Counted from the first letter of the stretch, positions 38,198 through 47,701 are shown. The stretch: DNA of 64,000 nt from Acidimicrobiaceae bacterium (GCA_009843915.1 VYCM01000026.1:1-64000); one strand, 5' to 3'. Translations and numbers: made by a program. Notes: a model not told the origin generated them from the sequence alone.

Positions 38198-40441
38198 CTA
38201 GCCCTCGGCTTGGCGAAGACCGGCCAGGACGCGGTCGGGGGTGAGGGGGAAGCTGTCGAACCAGACGCCGGTGGCGTCGTGGAGGGCGGCTGTCACCGCG
38301 GGGGCGTAGGGGATCATGCCCATCTCGGCCATGCCGCGGGCGCCCCACGGGCCCAGCGGGTCGGCCAGCTCCAGCACGACGCTGTCGACGGTGGTGGGGA
38401 TGTCGCCGATGCCGGGCATCAGGTAGGTGCTCAGGCGCATGTTCTGCAGGCGGCCGCCGTCTGATTGGAGGTTCTCGCTCAGCGCGTATCCGTGGGCCTG
38501 GATGACCGCACCCTCGATCTGGCCCACCACCAGGTCCGGGTTGATGGCCCGCCCAACGTCGTGGGCGCTCACCACCCGGTCGACCCGGATGTGACCCGTG
38601 CCGGTGTCCACCGTGAGCTCCACGTGCTGGGCCACGTAGCCGTAGCTGAAGTTGGGGACGCAGTGGCCGTCGACGGGGTCGAGCGCCTCGGTGGGCGGAG
38701 GCACGAAGCGGAAACGGCCTGCGGCCGGACGCTGGCCGTCCCGCCAGGCCTTCTCGGCCTCCTCGGCCGCGCCCAGGATCGCGTTGCCCGACATCCACGT
38801 GAGCCTCGAGGCCGACGCCGAGCCCGCGTCGCCGGAGGTGGCCGTGTCGCTGAAGCGGTGCTCGATGCGGTCCGCGGGCAGCCCGGTGGCCTCGGCGGCC
38901 ATCTGCACCAGCGCGGTGTGGGCGCCCTGGCCCACCTCGGCGCCGGCGTGGTACAGCTCGGCCCGTTCAGGACCGTCGGAATCCTGGCCGCCGTGGAGCA
39001 CGATCTCGGCTTCGCTCCGCTCCGGGAAGCCGAAGGAGAACCCGACGTTCTTGAACGAGCAGGCGAAGCCCCGGCCCCGGCGCAGGGCCGACGGCTCGGG
39101 CGGCAGCGACGGGAACGGGCTGAAACCGGCGCGGTCGCCATCGGAGGGCGCCTCAGCTGCGGCCTCGGCGCAGCGGTCGATCACCTCACCCATGGTCACG
39201 CCCTCGGGCATGGCCGACTGGGTGATGCCGACGCTGCCCTCGCGCAGGGTGTTGAGGCGGCGGATCTCCACCGGGTCCATACCCAGCGCCTCGGCCAGCT
39301 TGTTGATCTGGCTCTCGGCCGCGAAGGCGGCCTGGGGGGCGCCGAAGCCCCGGAACGCGCCGGCAGGAGTGGCGTTGGTGTACACCGCGATGCTGTCGAT
39401 CTCGGCGTTGGGCACCTCGTAGGGCCCCGCCTGGTGCAGGTGGCAGTTGCCGAGCACCTTGTTGGAGGTGAAGTTGTAGGCGCCGGCGTCGAGCCAGGCG
39501 CTGCTGCTCACCGCGGTGATGCGGCCGTCGCGCCGGGCGCCCCAGCGCGCGGTGATGCGTCCCCGGTGGCGCTTGCCGTGCCCGACGATCGACTCCTCGC
39601 GCGACCACACGGTGGCCACCGGGCGGTCGATGCCCCGCCCGTGGAGCTTCATCGCGGCCAGGCCCAGCACGATCTGGACCGATATGTCCTCGCGGCCGCC
39701 GAACGCGCCGCCGATGGCCGGATAGATCACCCGGACCCGCTCGGCGGGCAGGTCGAGGGCGTGGGCGATCTGCTCCTGGTCCTCATGGGTCCATTGGCCC
39801 GCGACCTCCACCGTCACCCGGCCCTCGCCGTCGATGTAGGCCAGGCCCGCCTCGGGCTGCAGGTAGGCGTGCTCCTGGTAGGGGAACTCGTAGGTCGATT
39901 CCACCACCACGTCGGCGTCGGCCCAGCCCTGCTCCATGTCGCCCTTACGGATTCGCAGCGAGTAGTAGGCGTTGGAGGGCTCGCCGTTCTCGGGGTGGAT
40001 CATCGTCTCCGAGGACAGCGACTGGTCGATGTCGGCCAGCACCGGCAACGCTTCCCACCGGGCGTCGATGGCGGCTGCGCCGGCCCGGGCCGCCTCGGGC
40101 GTCTCGGCCACGACCAGCGCCAGCCGGTCCGCCTCCCAGCGGGACACGTCGCAGGGCAGCGGGCTGCGGCCGGTGTGCTCCAGGCCGACGAACACGGGAT
40201 GGTCGGCCATGGTGAGGCCGAACTCGTTCACGGGCACGTCGGCCGAGCCGAACACCGCCACCACTCCCTCGACGGCCTCCGCGGCGGAGAAGTCGAGCCC
40301 GGTCAGGCGAGCGTGGGGCTGGTCGGTGAACACCGCCATGGCCCACAGCGCGTCGGCCGGGATCCTGTCGCTCGGGTACTCGGCCGCGCCGGTGAGCTTG
40401 GCCGGCGCATCGATGCGGGCCGGGGAGGCGCCGACGCTCAT
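38198..40441 (-). CDS. xanthine dehydrogenase/aldehyde oxidase-family molybdopterin-binding large subunit
   Basis: GAFGGREDISVQIVLGL, GAFRGFGAPQAAFAAE, AEVGQGAHTALVQMAAEATG, GARGMAEMGMIPYAPAVTAALHDATG. Confidence 0.9.
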   Translation of the reverse strand: MSVGASPARIDAPAKLTGAAEYPSDRIPADALWAMAVFTDQPHARLTGLDFSAAEAVEGVVAVFGSADVPVNEFGLTMADHPVFVGLEHTGRSPLPCDVSRWEADRLALVVAETPEAARAGAAAIDARWEALPVLADIDQSLSSETMIHPENGEPSNAYYSLRIRKGDMEQGWADADVVVESTYEFPYQEHAYLQPEAGLAYIDGEGRVTVEVAGQWTHEDQEQIAHALDLPAERVRVIYPAIGGAFGGREDISVQIVLGLAAMKLHGRGIDRPVATVWSREESIVGHGKRHRGRITARWGARRDGRITAVSSSAWLDAGAYNFTSNKVLGNCHLHQAGPYEVPNAEIDSIAVYTNATPAGAFRGFGAPQAAFAAESQINKLAEALGMDPVEIRRLNTLREGSVGITQSAMPEGVTMGEVIDRCAEAAAEAPSDGDRAGFSPFPSLPPEPSALRRGRGFACSFKNVGFSFGFPERSEAEIVLHGGQDSDGPERAELYHAGAEVGQGAHTALVQMAAEATGLPADRIEHRFSDTATSGDAGSASASRLTWMSGNAILGAAEEAEKAWRDGQRPAAGRFRFVPPPTEALDPVDGHCVPNFSYGYVAQHVELTVDTGTGHIRVDRVVSAHDVGRAINPDLVVGQIEGAVIQAHGYALSENLQSDGGRLQNMRLSTYLMPGIGDIPTTVDSVVLELADPLGPWGARGMAEMGMIPYAPAVTAALHDATGVWFDSFPLTPDRVLAGLRQAEG

Positions 40442-41904
40442 CGGAGCGCGACCTCGCCGTTGCCCGCGAGGGCGTCGATGATCGAGTAGTACCCGGTGCA
40501 GCGGCACAGGTTCCCGGCCAGGCCGTGCTCCACCTGTTCCCGGCTCGGGTGGGGCTCCTCGTCGGCCAGCATGGCCGCGCTCATCACGAACCCGGGGGTG
40601 CAGAAGCCGCACTGGACGCCCCCGCATTCGGCCAGGGCCTGCTGGACGGGGTGCAGGCTCCCGTCGGATGGGGCGACGCCCTCGACTGTGGTGATGCTCG
40701 TGCCGTCGGCACGGGCCGCGGGCACCAGGCACGACAGTACGGCCCGGCCGTCGAGGTGCACGGTGCAGGCTCCGCACTCGCCCTCGGCGCAGCCCTCCTT
40801 GGTGCCGGTCAGCCCGAGGTCGAATCGCAGCCAGTCGAGCAGGGTGCGGCCCGCGGCGTTGGATGCGCTGCGCTCGACGCCGTTGATGGTGGCAGTGATG
40901 GTCCTGGCGTCGGTGACCTCCCGCCGGGAGGGCTCCTCCGTCACCGACCGTGTCGCCGAATCCGGGACGCGCACCAGGCGGGGAGGGCTCTCGGGCCAGG
41001 TGGCGGCCTCAGTTCCGGCCGCCAGGGAGCGCAGCGCCCGCTCCACCACAACCTCCACCGTGTGGCTGCGGTACTCGGCTGTGGAGCGCAGATCGTCGAT
41101 GGGTGTGACCGCAGCCCGGGACGCGGCCGCCACGTCGGTGGCCGCGTCGGCGAGGAGCCGGCCCCTGGCGATGCCGGTGGCCGTGTCCACCAGCTCGATG
41201 GTCGGGCCGACACTTCCCAGGGCCACCACCAGGTCGGACACGGTTCCGTCGCTGCCCTCCGTGACGACCGCGGCGGCGTGGACCACCGAGATGGCCTGCG
41301 CCCTCCTCAGCCCGAGCTTCACGAAGATGCCCCGGCGGCCCCCGCCGAGCGCGTCGAAGGAGATCCTGGTCACGAGTTCGCCCGGCTCCAGCGCGGTGGT
41401 GCGGAAACCGGTGAGGAAGTGCTCGATCGGCATGGTCCGGTGGCCGCCTCCGGCCGACGAGACGGTCACGTCGGCACCGAGCGCGTACAGCGCGGAGATG
41501 GTGTCGTTGGCGGGGCTGGCTGTGACGATGTTGCCGACGATGGTGGCCCGGTTGCGAAGCTGCGGCCCCCCGACCTCCAGGCAGGCCTGCGCCAGCGGGA
41601 GTCCCACCGACAGCATCCGCTCGAATCCGGCTACGTCGCCGTGGGTGACCAGGGGCCCCAACTCCACCCGACCGCGGTGCTCGGTGATGGTGTCGAGCCC
41701 CTCGAGCACGCTCAGATCGACGAGCGTGTCGATGCCGGTCCTCGCGCCGCGGCTGAGCTCCAGCAGCAGGTCGGTGCCGCCGGCGATGGCGCGGGCCGAG
41801 GGACCGCGCGCCGCCAGCACGGCCAAGGCGTCCTCCAACGACTCGGGCGCCACATATCGCTTGATCGGATCGGCCCGGCGTTGGGCTTCGTGAAGTCGGC
41901 TCAT
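40438..41904 (-). CDS. XDH/CODH-type fusion: FAD-binding domain followed by [2Fe-2S] domain
   Basis: AIAGGTDLLLEL, GPQLRNRATIVGNIVTASPANDT (FAD); GCAEGECGACTVHLDG, CGFCTPGFVMSA, NLCRCTGYYSI (2Fe-2S). Confidence 0.92.
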   Translation of the reverse strand: MSRLHEAQRRADPIKRYVAPESLEDALAVLAARGPSARAIAGGTDLLLELSRGARTGIDTLVDLSVLEGLDTITEHRGRVELGPLVTHGDVAGFERMLSVGLPLAQACLEVGGPQLRNRATIVGNIVTASPANDTISALYALGADVTVSSAGGGHRTMPIEHFLTGFRTTALEPGELVTRISFDALGGGRRGIFVKLGLRRAQAISVVHAAAVVTEGSDGTVSDLVVALGSVGPTIELVDTATGIARGRLLADAATDVAAASRAAVTPIDDLRSTAEYRSHTVEVVVERALRSLAAGTEAATWPESPPRLVRVPDSATRSVTEEPSRREVTDARTITATINGVERSASNAAGRTLLDWLRFDLGLTGTKEGCAEGECGACTVHLDGRAVLSCLVPAARADGTSITTVEGVAPSDGSLHPVQQALAECGGVQCGFCTPGFVMSAAMLADEEPHPSREQVEHGLAGNLCRCTGYYSIIDALAGNGEVALR

Positions 41905-41912
41905 GGCAAGAG

Positions 41913-41986
41913 TCGGGACGGCCGGATTTGAACCGGCGACCCCCTGCTCCCAAAGCAGGTGCGCTACCTGGCTGCGCCACGTCCCG
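41913..41986 (-). tRNA. tRNA-Pro (anticodon TGG)
   Basis: CGGGACG/CGTCCCG acceptor, CCTGC-TTTGGGA-GCAGG anticodon arm, GGTTCAAATCC T-arm. Confidence 0.94.
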
Positions 41987-42029
41987 TGCGACTGATCAGG
42001 CTACCCGTGGAGGGGCATAGCACCCCAAG

Positions 42030-43199
42030 TCATGAGCGCGACCGGGGCAGGCCCAGCCAGCCCTCGGCCACAAGGTTGCGGTTGATCTCGCTGGTGCCGC
42101 CGTAGATGGCGGTCACCGGGGCGTGGCGGAAGTGCTCCTCGATCAGGCCGTCCATGTGGGCGCCGGGATCGTCGTGGGTGAGCAGCCCCTCGGCGCCCAT
42201 CATGTCGAGGAACCAGGCGCAGTGCTTCTTGTAGGACTCCGAGGCGAACAGCTTGGTCATCGACCCCTCCACCCCGAACATGGTTCCCTCCGACGCCAGG
42301 GCGGCGGTGTGGTAGGCGAAGCTGCGGCACACCTCCACGTCGATCATGGCCCGCACCAGCTTGTTGCGTACCTCGTCGTCGTCGATGGGGCGGCTGCCGT
42401 CGGCCCGGCGGGCGCGGCGGGCCCAGTCGACGGCCGCCTCGATCACCGGAGGCGACGGGAACTGGCCTCCGGCGATGCCCCGCTCGTACTTGAGGGCGGT
42501 CTTCATGACCGTCCAGCCGTCGTTCACCTCGCCGAGGCGCCACTCGTCGCCGAGCACGACGTCGTCGTAGAAGGTGGCGTTGGACCTCTCGTTTCCCATC
42601 GTCTCGACGGCCTGGATCTCGATGCCGGCCGTGTCGAGGGGCACCACGAAGAATGTCAGCCCTCGGTGCTTGGGCACCTCGGGGTCGGTCCGGGTGAGCA
42701 GCAGCACGTAGTCGGCCACATGGGCCAGGGTCGTCCACATCTTGGAGCCGTTGATGACCCACCGGTCTCCGTCGCGTACGGCCCGGGTGCGGGCCGCGGC
42801 CACGTCCGAGCCCGACTCGGGCTCGCTGTAGCCCAGGCATGCCAGAACTTCGCCCGACATCAGCCGGGGGGCCACCGTGCCGCGGAGATGATCGCGGCCA
42901 TGCTCCAGGATCATCGACACCGCTACTACGGCCACTCCCAACGCGTCGGCGGGGGCCTGGTGGAGCTGCAACTCTTCGAGCAGCACGCAGAGCTCAACCG
43001 GGTCCATCCCCCCTCCACCGAGCTCGGCCGGCACCGCGCCCGACAGCCAGCCCCGATCAGCTATGGCCCGGTGCAGGGCGGGGGAGTGGATGGTGCCGTC
43101 GCGGGTTGCCGCGATCATCTCGCCGGTGAGGTGCTCGGCCAGGAACTGCTGAACCTCTGCCCGGAAGTCTTCGGCCCGTGCCGGCATGGTGAAGTCCAT
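42030..43199 (-). CDS. acyl-CoA dehydrogenase
   Basis: LGYSEPESGSDVAAARTRAVRDGDRWVINGSKMWTTLA; IYGGTSEINRNLVAEGWLGL. Confidence 0.92.
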   Translation of the reverse strand: MDFTMPARAEDFRAEVQQFLAEHLTGEMIAATRDGTIHSPALHRAIADRGWLSGAVPAELGGGGMDPVELCVLLEELQLHQAPADALGVAVVAVSMILEHGRDHLRGTVAPRLMSGEVLACLGYSEPESGSDVAAARTRAVRDGDRWVINGSKMWTTLAHVADYVLLLTRTDPEVPKHRGLTFFVVPLDTAGIEIQAVETMGNERSNATFYDDVVLGDEWRLGEVNDGWTVMKTALKYERGIAGGQFPSPPVIEAAVDWARRARRADGSRPIDDDEVRNKLVRAMIDVEVCRSFAYHTAALASEGTMFGVEGSMTKLFASESYKKHCAWFLDMMGAEGLLTHDDPGAHMDGLIEEHFRHAPVTAIYGGTSEINRNLVAEGWLGLPRSRS

Positions 43200-44218
43200 C
43201 ACACCGCCTTCGGGCCTAGGTCGGCGTCCGCGAGCTTGGCTATCTCGGCTGCGGGCTCGCCGAGCTGCAACAGCCAGCCGGCGGCCCGGCGGTAATAGAG
43301 CTGGACGTCGTACTCGGCGCTGTAGCCGTAGCCGCCGTGGTACTGGAGCACCCGGTCGGCCGCGAACCGGGCCGACTCGGCGCCGAACAGCAGCGCCATC
43401 GAGGCGAGCCGGGCGCCGTCGGCCCGGCCGGCATCGACGGCGCTGACGGCCCGGAAGGCGAGCAGCCGGGCTCCCTCGCTTCGGGTGGCGGCGTCGGCTA
43501 GGCCGTGCTGCACCGCTTGGAACGATCCGACCGGCACACCGAACTGGTGACGCTGCTTGGTGTAGGCCACTCCCATCGACAGCACCTCGCCGGCCAGGCC
43601 GGCGTAGGCCACCGCCATGAGCGCCTTCCACTCGGCCAGGGCGCGGTCCCAGACGCTGGCGGCCGCCGCCCCGGAAGCGACGGTCTCCGCACCGGAGAGA
43701 TCCCGGTCGGCGAGGGGCAGATCCGCGGTGTTGGGACGCGCCGCGCCCGGGGGCCGGCCGCGAGCGACCACGATGTCGTCGCCGCGCCTGGCCGCCACGA
43801 CGTCGGCCACCGCGCCGGCGGGTACGAGCAGGGCGGTCCCGCCCGGTTCGACCGGCCCGGGAGCGAGCGTGGCGATCAACTCGCCGGAGGTCACTGCGGT
43901 GACGAGATCCCGCTGCCCGCCGACCGAGGTGAGCAGCCGGGCGCACACCGCATGCTCCACCAGCGGGACCGGCGCTATCCGCCGGCCCCATTCGTGGACC
44001 ACTACAGCCAGATCGACGAGCGAGGCTCCGCCGCCCCCGTCGGCGACGCCCACCGCCATCCCCGGAGCGCCTGCGGCGGCGAGCTTGCCCCACAGGTCGG
44101 GATCGAAACCGCAGCCCGCCTCCGCGGCCCGCACCGCCTCGGGAGTCGCCTCGCGGGCGAACAGGTCACCGAAGGCCTCAGCCACGGCCTGCTGATCCTC
44201 GGAGTATCGGGTCCGCAC
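43199..44218 (-). CDS. acyl-CoA dehydrogenase-family protein (possible second subunit)
   Basis: VAYTKQRHQFGVPVGSFQAVQHGLAD, DRVLQYHGGYGYSAEYDVQLYYRRA; 1-nt overlap with neighbor. Confidence 0.88.
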   Translation of the reverse strand: MRTRYSEDQQAVAEAFGDLFAREATPEAVRAAEAGCGFDPDLWGKLAAAGAPGMAVGVADGGGGASLVDLAVVVHEWGRRIAPVPLVEHAVCARLLTSVGGQRDLVTAVTSGELIATLAPGPVEPGGTALLVPAGAVADVVAARRGDDIVVARGRPPGAARPNTADLPLADRDLSGAETVASGAAAASVWDRALAEWKALMAVAYAGLAGEVLSMGVAYTKQRHQFGVPVGSFQAVQHGLADAATRSEGARLLAFRAVSAVDAGRADGARLASMALLFGAESARFAADRVLQYHGGYGYSAEYDVQLYYRRAAGWLLQLGEPAAEIAKLADADLGPKAV

Positions 44219-44391
44219 GACAACAAGACGCTAACCCCAGGACCCGCTGCCTGTGCGCTCGATCCGGCACCCGTCGATCACCCGTTTCTCGTTGATGAGG
44301 AATACCTTGGCCCCGGCCGGAGTTGGAGGGGGCGTCGGTTCACTATGAGAGATTGGGACCGGCGACAGCCGATTGAGACGAAGGAGAGACA

Positions 44392-44817
44392 GTGAGACTG
44401 CAATTGGCTCTGAACGTGTCCGACCTGGAGGCCGCGGTGGACTTCTACACCCGGATGTTCGGCACGGAGCCGGCACGCCGCCGGCCCGGCTACGCCAACT
44501 TCGCCATCGACGAGCCGCCCCTGAAGCTGGTGCTCTTCGAGGCCGCCGACGATGCCTCGGACCCCGCCGGATGTTGCGGGGCAGGCGGCACCATCAACCA
44601 TCTCGGTGTGGAGACCGAGAACGCCGATCAGGTGGTCGAGGCTGAGCAGCGCTTGACCGGAGCGGGTCTTGAGACGAGCGGAGTTGACGACGCTCTGTGC
44701 TGCTACGCCACCAAGACCGAGACCTGGGTCACCGATCCCGACGGCGCTCGGTGGGAGTGGTACGTCCGCACCGGCGACAGCGAGGTGCTCGAGAACGTGG
44801 TGGTCGCCTCCCGCTGA
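44392..44817 (+). CDS. CadI/ArsI-family VOC metalloprotein
   Basis: LALNVSDLEAAVDFYTRMFGTEPARRRPGYANFAIDEPPLKLVL, TINHLGVE, CCYATKTETWVTDPDGARWEWY. Confidence 0.88.
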   Translation: MRLQLALNVSDLEAAVDFYTRMFGTEPARRRPGYANFAIDEPPLKLVLFEAADDASDPAGCCGAGGTINHLGVETENADQVVEAEQRLTGAGLETSGVDDALCCYATKTETWVTDPDGARWEWYVRTGDSEVLENVVVASR

Positions 44818-44856
44818 GCATTCCCATGCAGCGGCAGACGTAAGCTGCCGGACACC

Positions 44857-46215
44857 ATGAGTAGCACCACATTCCTCATCTCCGGCGGCATAGTGCTGCC
44901 GCTAGAGGGCCGCAAGGTGAGCTACGACCCGGGCTCGGTTCTCATCGTGGACGGCACGATCGCGGCGGTTGGGGCAGTGGATGACGTGGCGGCCCACCCT
45001 GCCGCGGCAACCGCCCCGGTAGTCGACGCGGCCAGCCATGTGGTGATCCCCGGCATGCACAACGCCCACCTGCACTCGGGTCTGCTGCGGGGCACGGCCG
45101 AAGGGCTCGCCCTGTTCGACTGGCTGGAGAACTACGTCGACCCCGCTCACCGGGCCCTGACGCCCGAGATCGCCAAGGCCGCCTCCTACATGGCCTACAC
45201 CGAGTGCCTCAGGGGCGGCACCACCTCGGTGCTCGACATGTGGCGGTTCATGGAAGGCTCGGCCGAGGCGGCCACCGAGATCGGCATCCGGGCCACCCTG
45301 GCCCCCTACACCGCCGACCGCTACGACTACTTCGAGTCCCTCGAATCGAACCGGCGCCTGCTTGAGACCCACCGCGCCGCCGCGGACGGCCGGGTGCGGT
45401 CCTGGGTCGGGCTGGAGCACATGTTCTACTGCTCGCCCGAGATGTTCAGGGACGCCGCCGCCCTGGCCGAGGAGTTCGACACCGGCATCCACACGCATTC
45501 CTCGGAGACGGTGTGGGAGGTGCAGGAGAGTCTGAGCCAGTTCGGGCGGCGCCCCATCGAGGAGTTCTACAACCGGGGAATCCTGGGCGAGCGCACCGTC
45601 GTGGCCCACTGCGTGTGGCTCGACGACCGCGAGGTGGAGCTGATGGCCCGCACCGGCACCGCGGCCACCCACTGCCCCTGCTCCAACATGAAGATCGCCT
45701 CCGGCCCGGCCCGGATCGACCACTACCGGGCGTCGGGGATGACGGTCGGGCTCGGCACCGACGGCGAGAAGGAGAACAACAACCTCGACATGCTGGGCGA
45801 GATGAAGTTCGCGTCGCTGCTGGCCAAGGTCAGCACCCTCGACCCGACTGCGGCCGACCCCTGGGACGTGCTCGACATGGCCACCCGCTCGGGGGCGGCC
45901 GCCCTCGGCCTCGACGACGTGACCGGCACCCTGGAGGTAGGCAAGGACGCCGACATCGCCATGGTCGACATCGGCGGCCTGCACTTCGTGCCCGTGATGC
46001 ACGGGCAGCACTTCAACGCTCCGGCCCATCTGGTGTTCACCGCCCATTCCCGCGATGTGAGCGACGTGTGGGTCCAGGGCCGGCGCCTGGTGCGCGACGG
46101 CGAGGTGGTCTCCGTCGATGTGGGCGCAGTGGCCGCTGAGGCCCAGGCCGCGGCGGAGGAGCTGTTCGAGCGGCGCGAGGCCCTCAAGGGCAACCCGGCC
46201 ACCCCTCTCTGGTAG
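44857..46215 (+). CDS. amidohydrolase (MtaD/SAH deaminase/TRZ-ATZ-type)
   Basis: VVIPGMHNAHLHSGLLRG, HTHSSE, VVAHCVWLD, GLGTDGEKENNNLDMLGEMKFASL. Confidence 0.88.
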   Translation: MSSTTFLISGGIVLPLEGRKVSYDPGSVLIVDGTIAAVGAVDDVAAHPAAATAPVVDAASHVVIPGMHNAHLHSGLLRGTAEGLALFDWLENYVDPAHRALTPEIAKAASYMAYTECLRGGTTSVLDMWRFMEGSAEAATEIGIRATLAPYTADRYDYFESLESNRRLLETHRAAADGRVRSWVGLEHMFYCSPEMFRDAAALAEEFDTGIHTHSSETVWEVQESLSQFGRRPIEEFYNRGILGERTVVAHCVWLDDREVELMARTGTAATHCPCSNMKIASGPARIDHYRASGMTVGLGTDGEKENNNLDMLGEMKFASLLAKVSTLDPTAADPWDVLDMATRSGAAALGLDDVTGTLEVGKDADIAMVDIGGLHFVPVMHGQHFNAPAHLVFTAHSRDVSDVWVQGRRLVRDGEVVSVDVGAVAAEAQAAAEELFERREALKGNPATPLW

Positions 46216-46219
46216 CCGG

Positions 46220-47701
46220 CTAATCGCCCCCGGCGGCCTCGAGCCACTCGCCGGCGATGCGGCGGTGGCGGGCCAGCATCTCGTCGACTCCCGTCGCGGT
46301 CAGCCGACCATCCTCAACCAGCAACTTGCCGGCCACGACCGTGTGACGGGGAGCCACCGGGCCGCAGCGCAGCAGCGCCTCGACCGGGTCCGACAGCGCC
46401 CCGGCGAAGGCGACGCCTTCGAGGGGCCAGACCACCAGGTCGCCGGCCCGGCCCGTCTCCAGAGCCCCGATGTCGTCGCGACCCAGGCAGGCGGCCCCGC
46501 CCAACGTCGCCATCTCCAGCGCCTCACGGGCGTTCATGGCCTCGGGGCCGCCCCTCAGCCGGGCCAGCAGCAGGGCGCCACGGGTCTCCAGCCACAGGGA
46601 GGCGCAGTCGGTGGAGGCCGAGCCGTCGCAGCCGATGCCCACCGGCACGCCCGCGTCGAGCATCTCGCGGATCGGGGCCACCCCCAAGCCGATCAGCTGG
46701 CTGCAGCTCGGGCAGTGCGACACGCCGGTGCCCCAACGGGCCAGCAGGTCGATCTCGGCCGCGTTCGGGACCACGCAATGCGCTACCCACGACCGGTCCG
46801 AACCCCAGCCGACGCTTTCGAGGAACTCGATCGGGCGGCAGCCGTGGAGGGACTCGCAGAGCGCACTGTCGTCGGCGTTCTCGGCCAGGTGGGTGTGCAG
46901 CCGCACGTCCAGCCGCTCGGCCAGTTCCGCGGTGCGAGTCATCAGGTCCGGTGTCACCGAGAAGTGCGAGCACGGTGCCAGCGCGATACGCACCATGGCG
47001 CCAGGGGCCGGGTCGTGGTGGAGAGATACCAGACGCTCGCAGTCGGCGAGGATCTCGTCGTCGTCCTGGACGACCGAGTCGGGCGGCAGGCCGCCGTCCT
47101 TCTCCGACAGGCTCATCGACCCCCGGGTGGGATGGAACCGGAACCCGAGATCCAGGGCCGCCTCAATCTCCGCCGAGGTCAGGTCGCCGCCGCCCCGGGG
47201 ATGCACGTACAGATGGTCCGTGCTGGTGGTGCAGCCTCCCAGGGCCAGTTCGGCCAGGCCGATCCAGGCCGACACATAGGCGGCCTCGCTGTCGAGCCGG
47301 CTCCACAACGGGTAGAGCGTGCGCAGCCAATGGAACAGATCCCCGGCCAGCGCCGGCGCGAAGGCTCTGGTCAGGTTCTGGAAGATGTGATGGTGAGTGT
47401 TGATCAGCCCGGGCGTCACCAGGCAGCCGGAGGCGTCGATGGTGCGCTCGGCTGTCGGCTCTGATCCGGGCTCTCCCATCGCCGTCACGAACCCACCGGA
47501 AACGGCCACCCAGCCGCCGAGAATCTCCCGGCGGTAGGCATCCATGGTCACCACCAGCTCCGCGTCGCGGACGCACAGATCCGCTCGCCCTTCAGGATTG
47601 GCTAGCGGTGAGTCGCCTAGTGGTAGTGTCCGCGAACCGGAGCTAGGCAAGGGGGCTGACGCGCTCATGGACATGGATTCCTTCCTGAAAGCGATTCCCA
47701 A
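46220..47701 (-). CDS. amidohydrolase (8-oxoguanine/guanine deaminase-like); true start uncertain
   Basis: TPGLINTHHHIFQNLTRAF, RLHTHLAEN, SWVAHCV, GIGCDGSASTDCASLWLETRGALLL; ORF 5' end overlaps the divergent ADA-like gene. Confidence 0.83.
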   Translation of the reverse strand: MGIAFRKESMSMSASAPLPSSGSRTLPLGDSPLANPEGRADLCVRDAELVVTMDAYRREILGGWVAVSGGFVTAMGEPGSEPTAERTIDASGCLVTPGLINTHHHIFQNLTRAFAPALAGDLFHWLRTLYPLWSRLDSEAAYVSAWIGLAELALGGCTTSTDHLYVHPRGGGDLTSAEIEAALDLGFRFHPTRGSMSLSEKDGGLPPDSVVQDDDEILADCERLVSLHHDPAPGAMVRIALAPCSHFSVTPDLMTRTAELAERLDVRLHTHLAENADDSALCESLHGCRPIEFLESVGWGSDRSWVAHCVVPNAAEIDLLARWGTGVSHCPSCSQLIGLGVAPIREMLDAGVPVGIGCDGSASTDCASLWLETRGALLLARLRGGPEAMNAREALEMATLGGAACLGRDDIGALETGRAGDLVVWPLEGVAFAGALSDPVEALLRCGPVAPRHTVVAGKLLVEDGRLTATGVDEMLARHRRIAGEWLEAAGGD

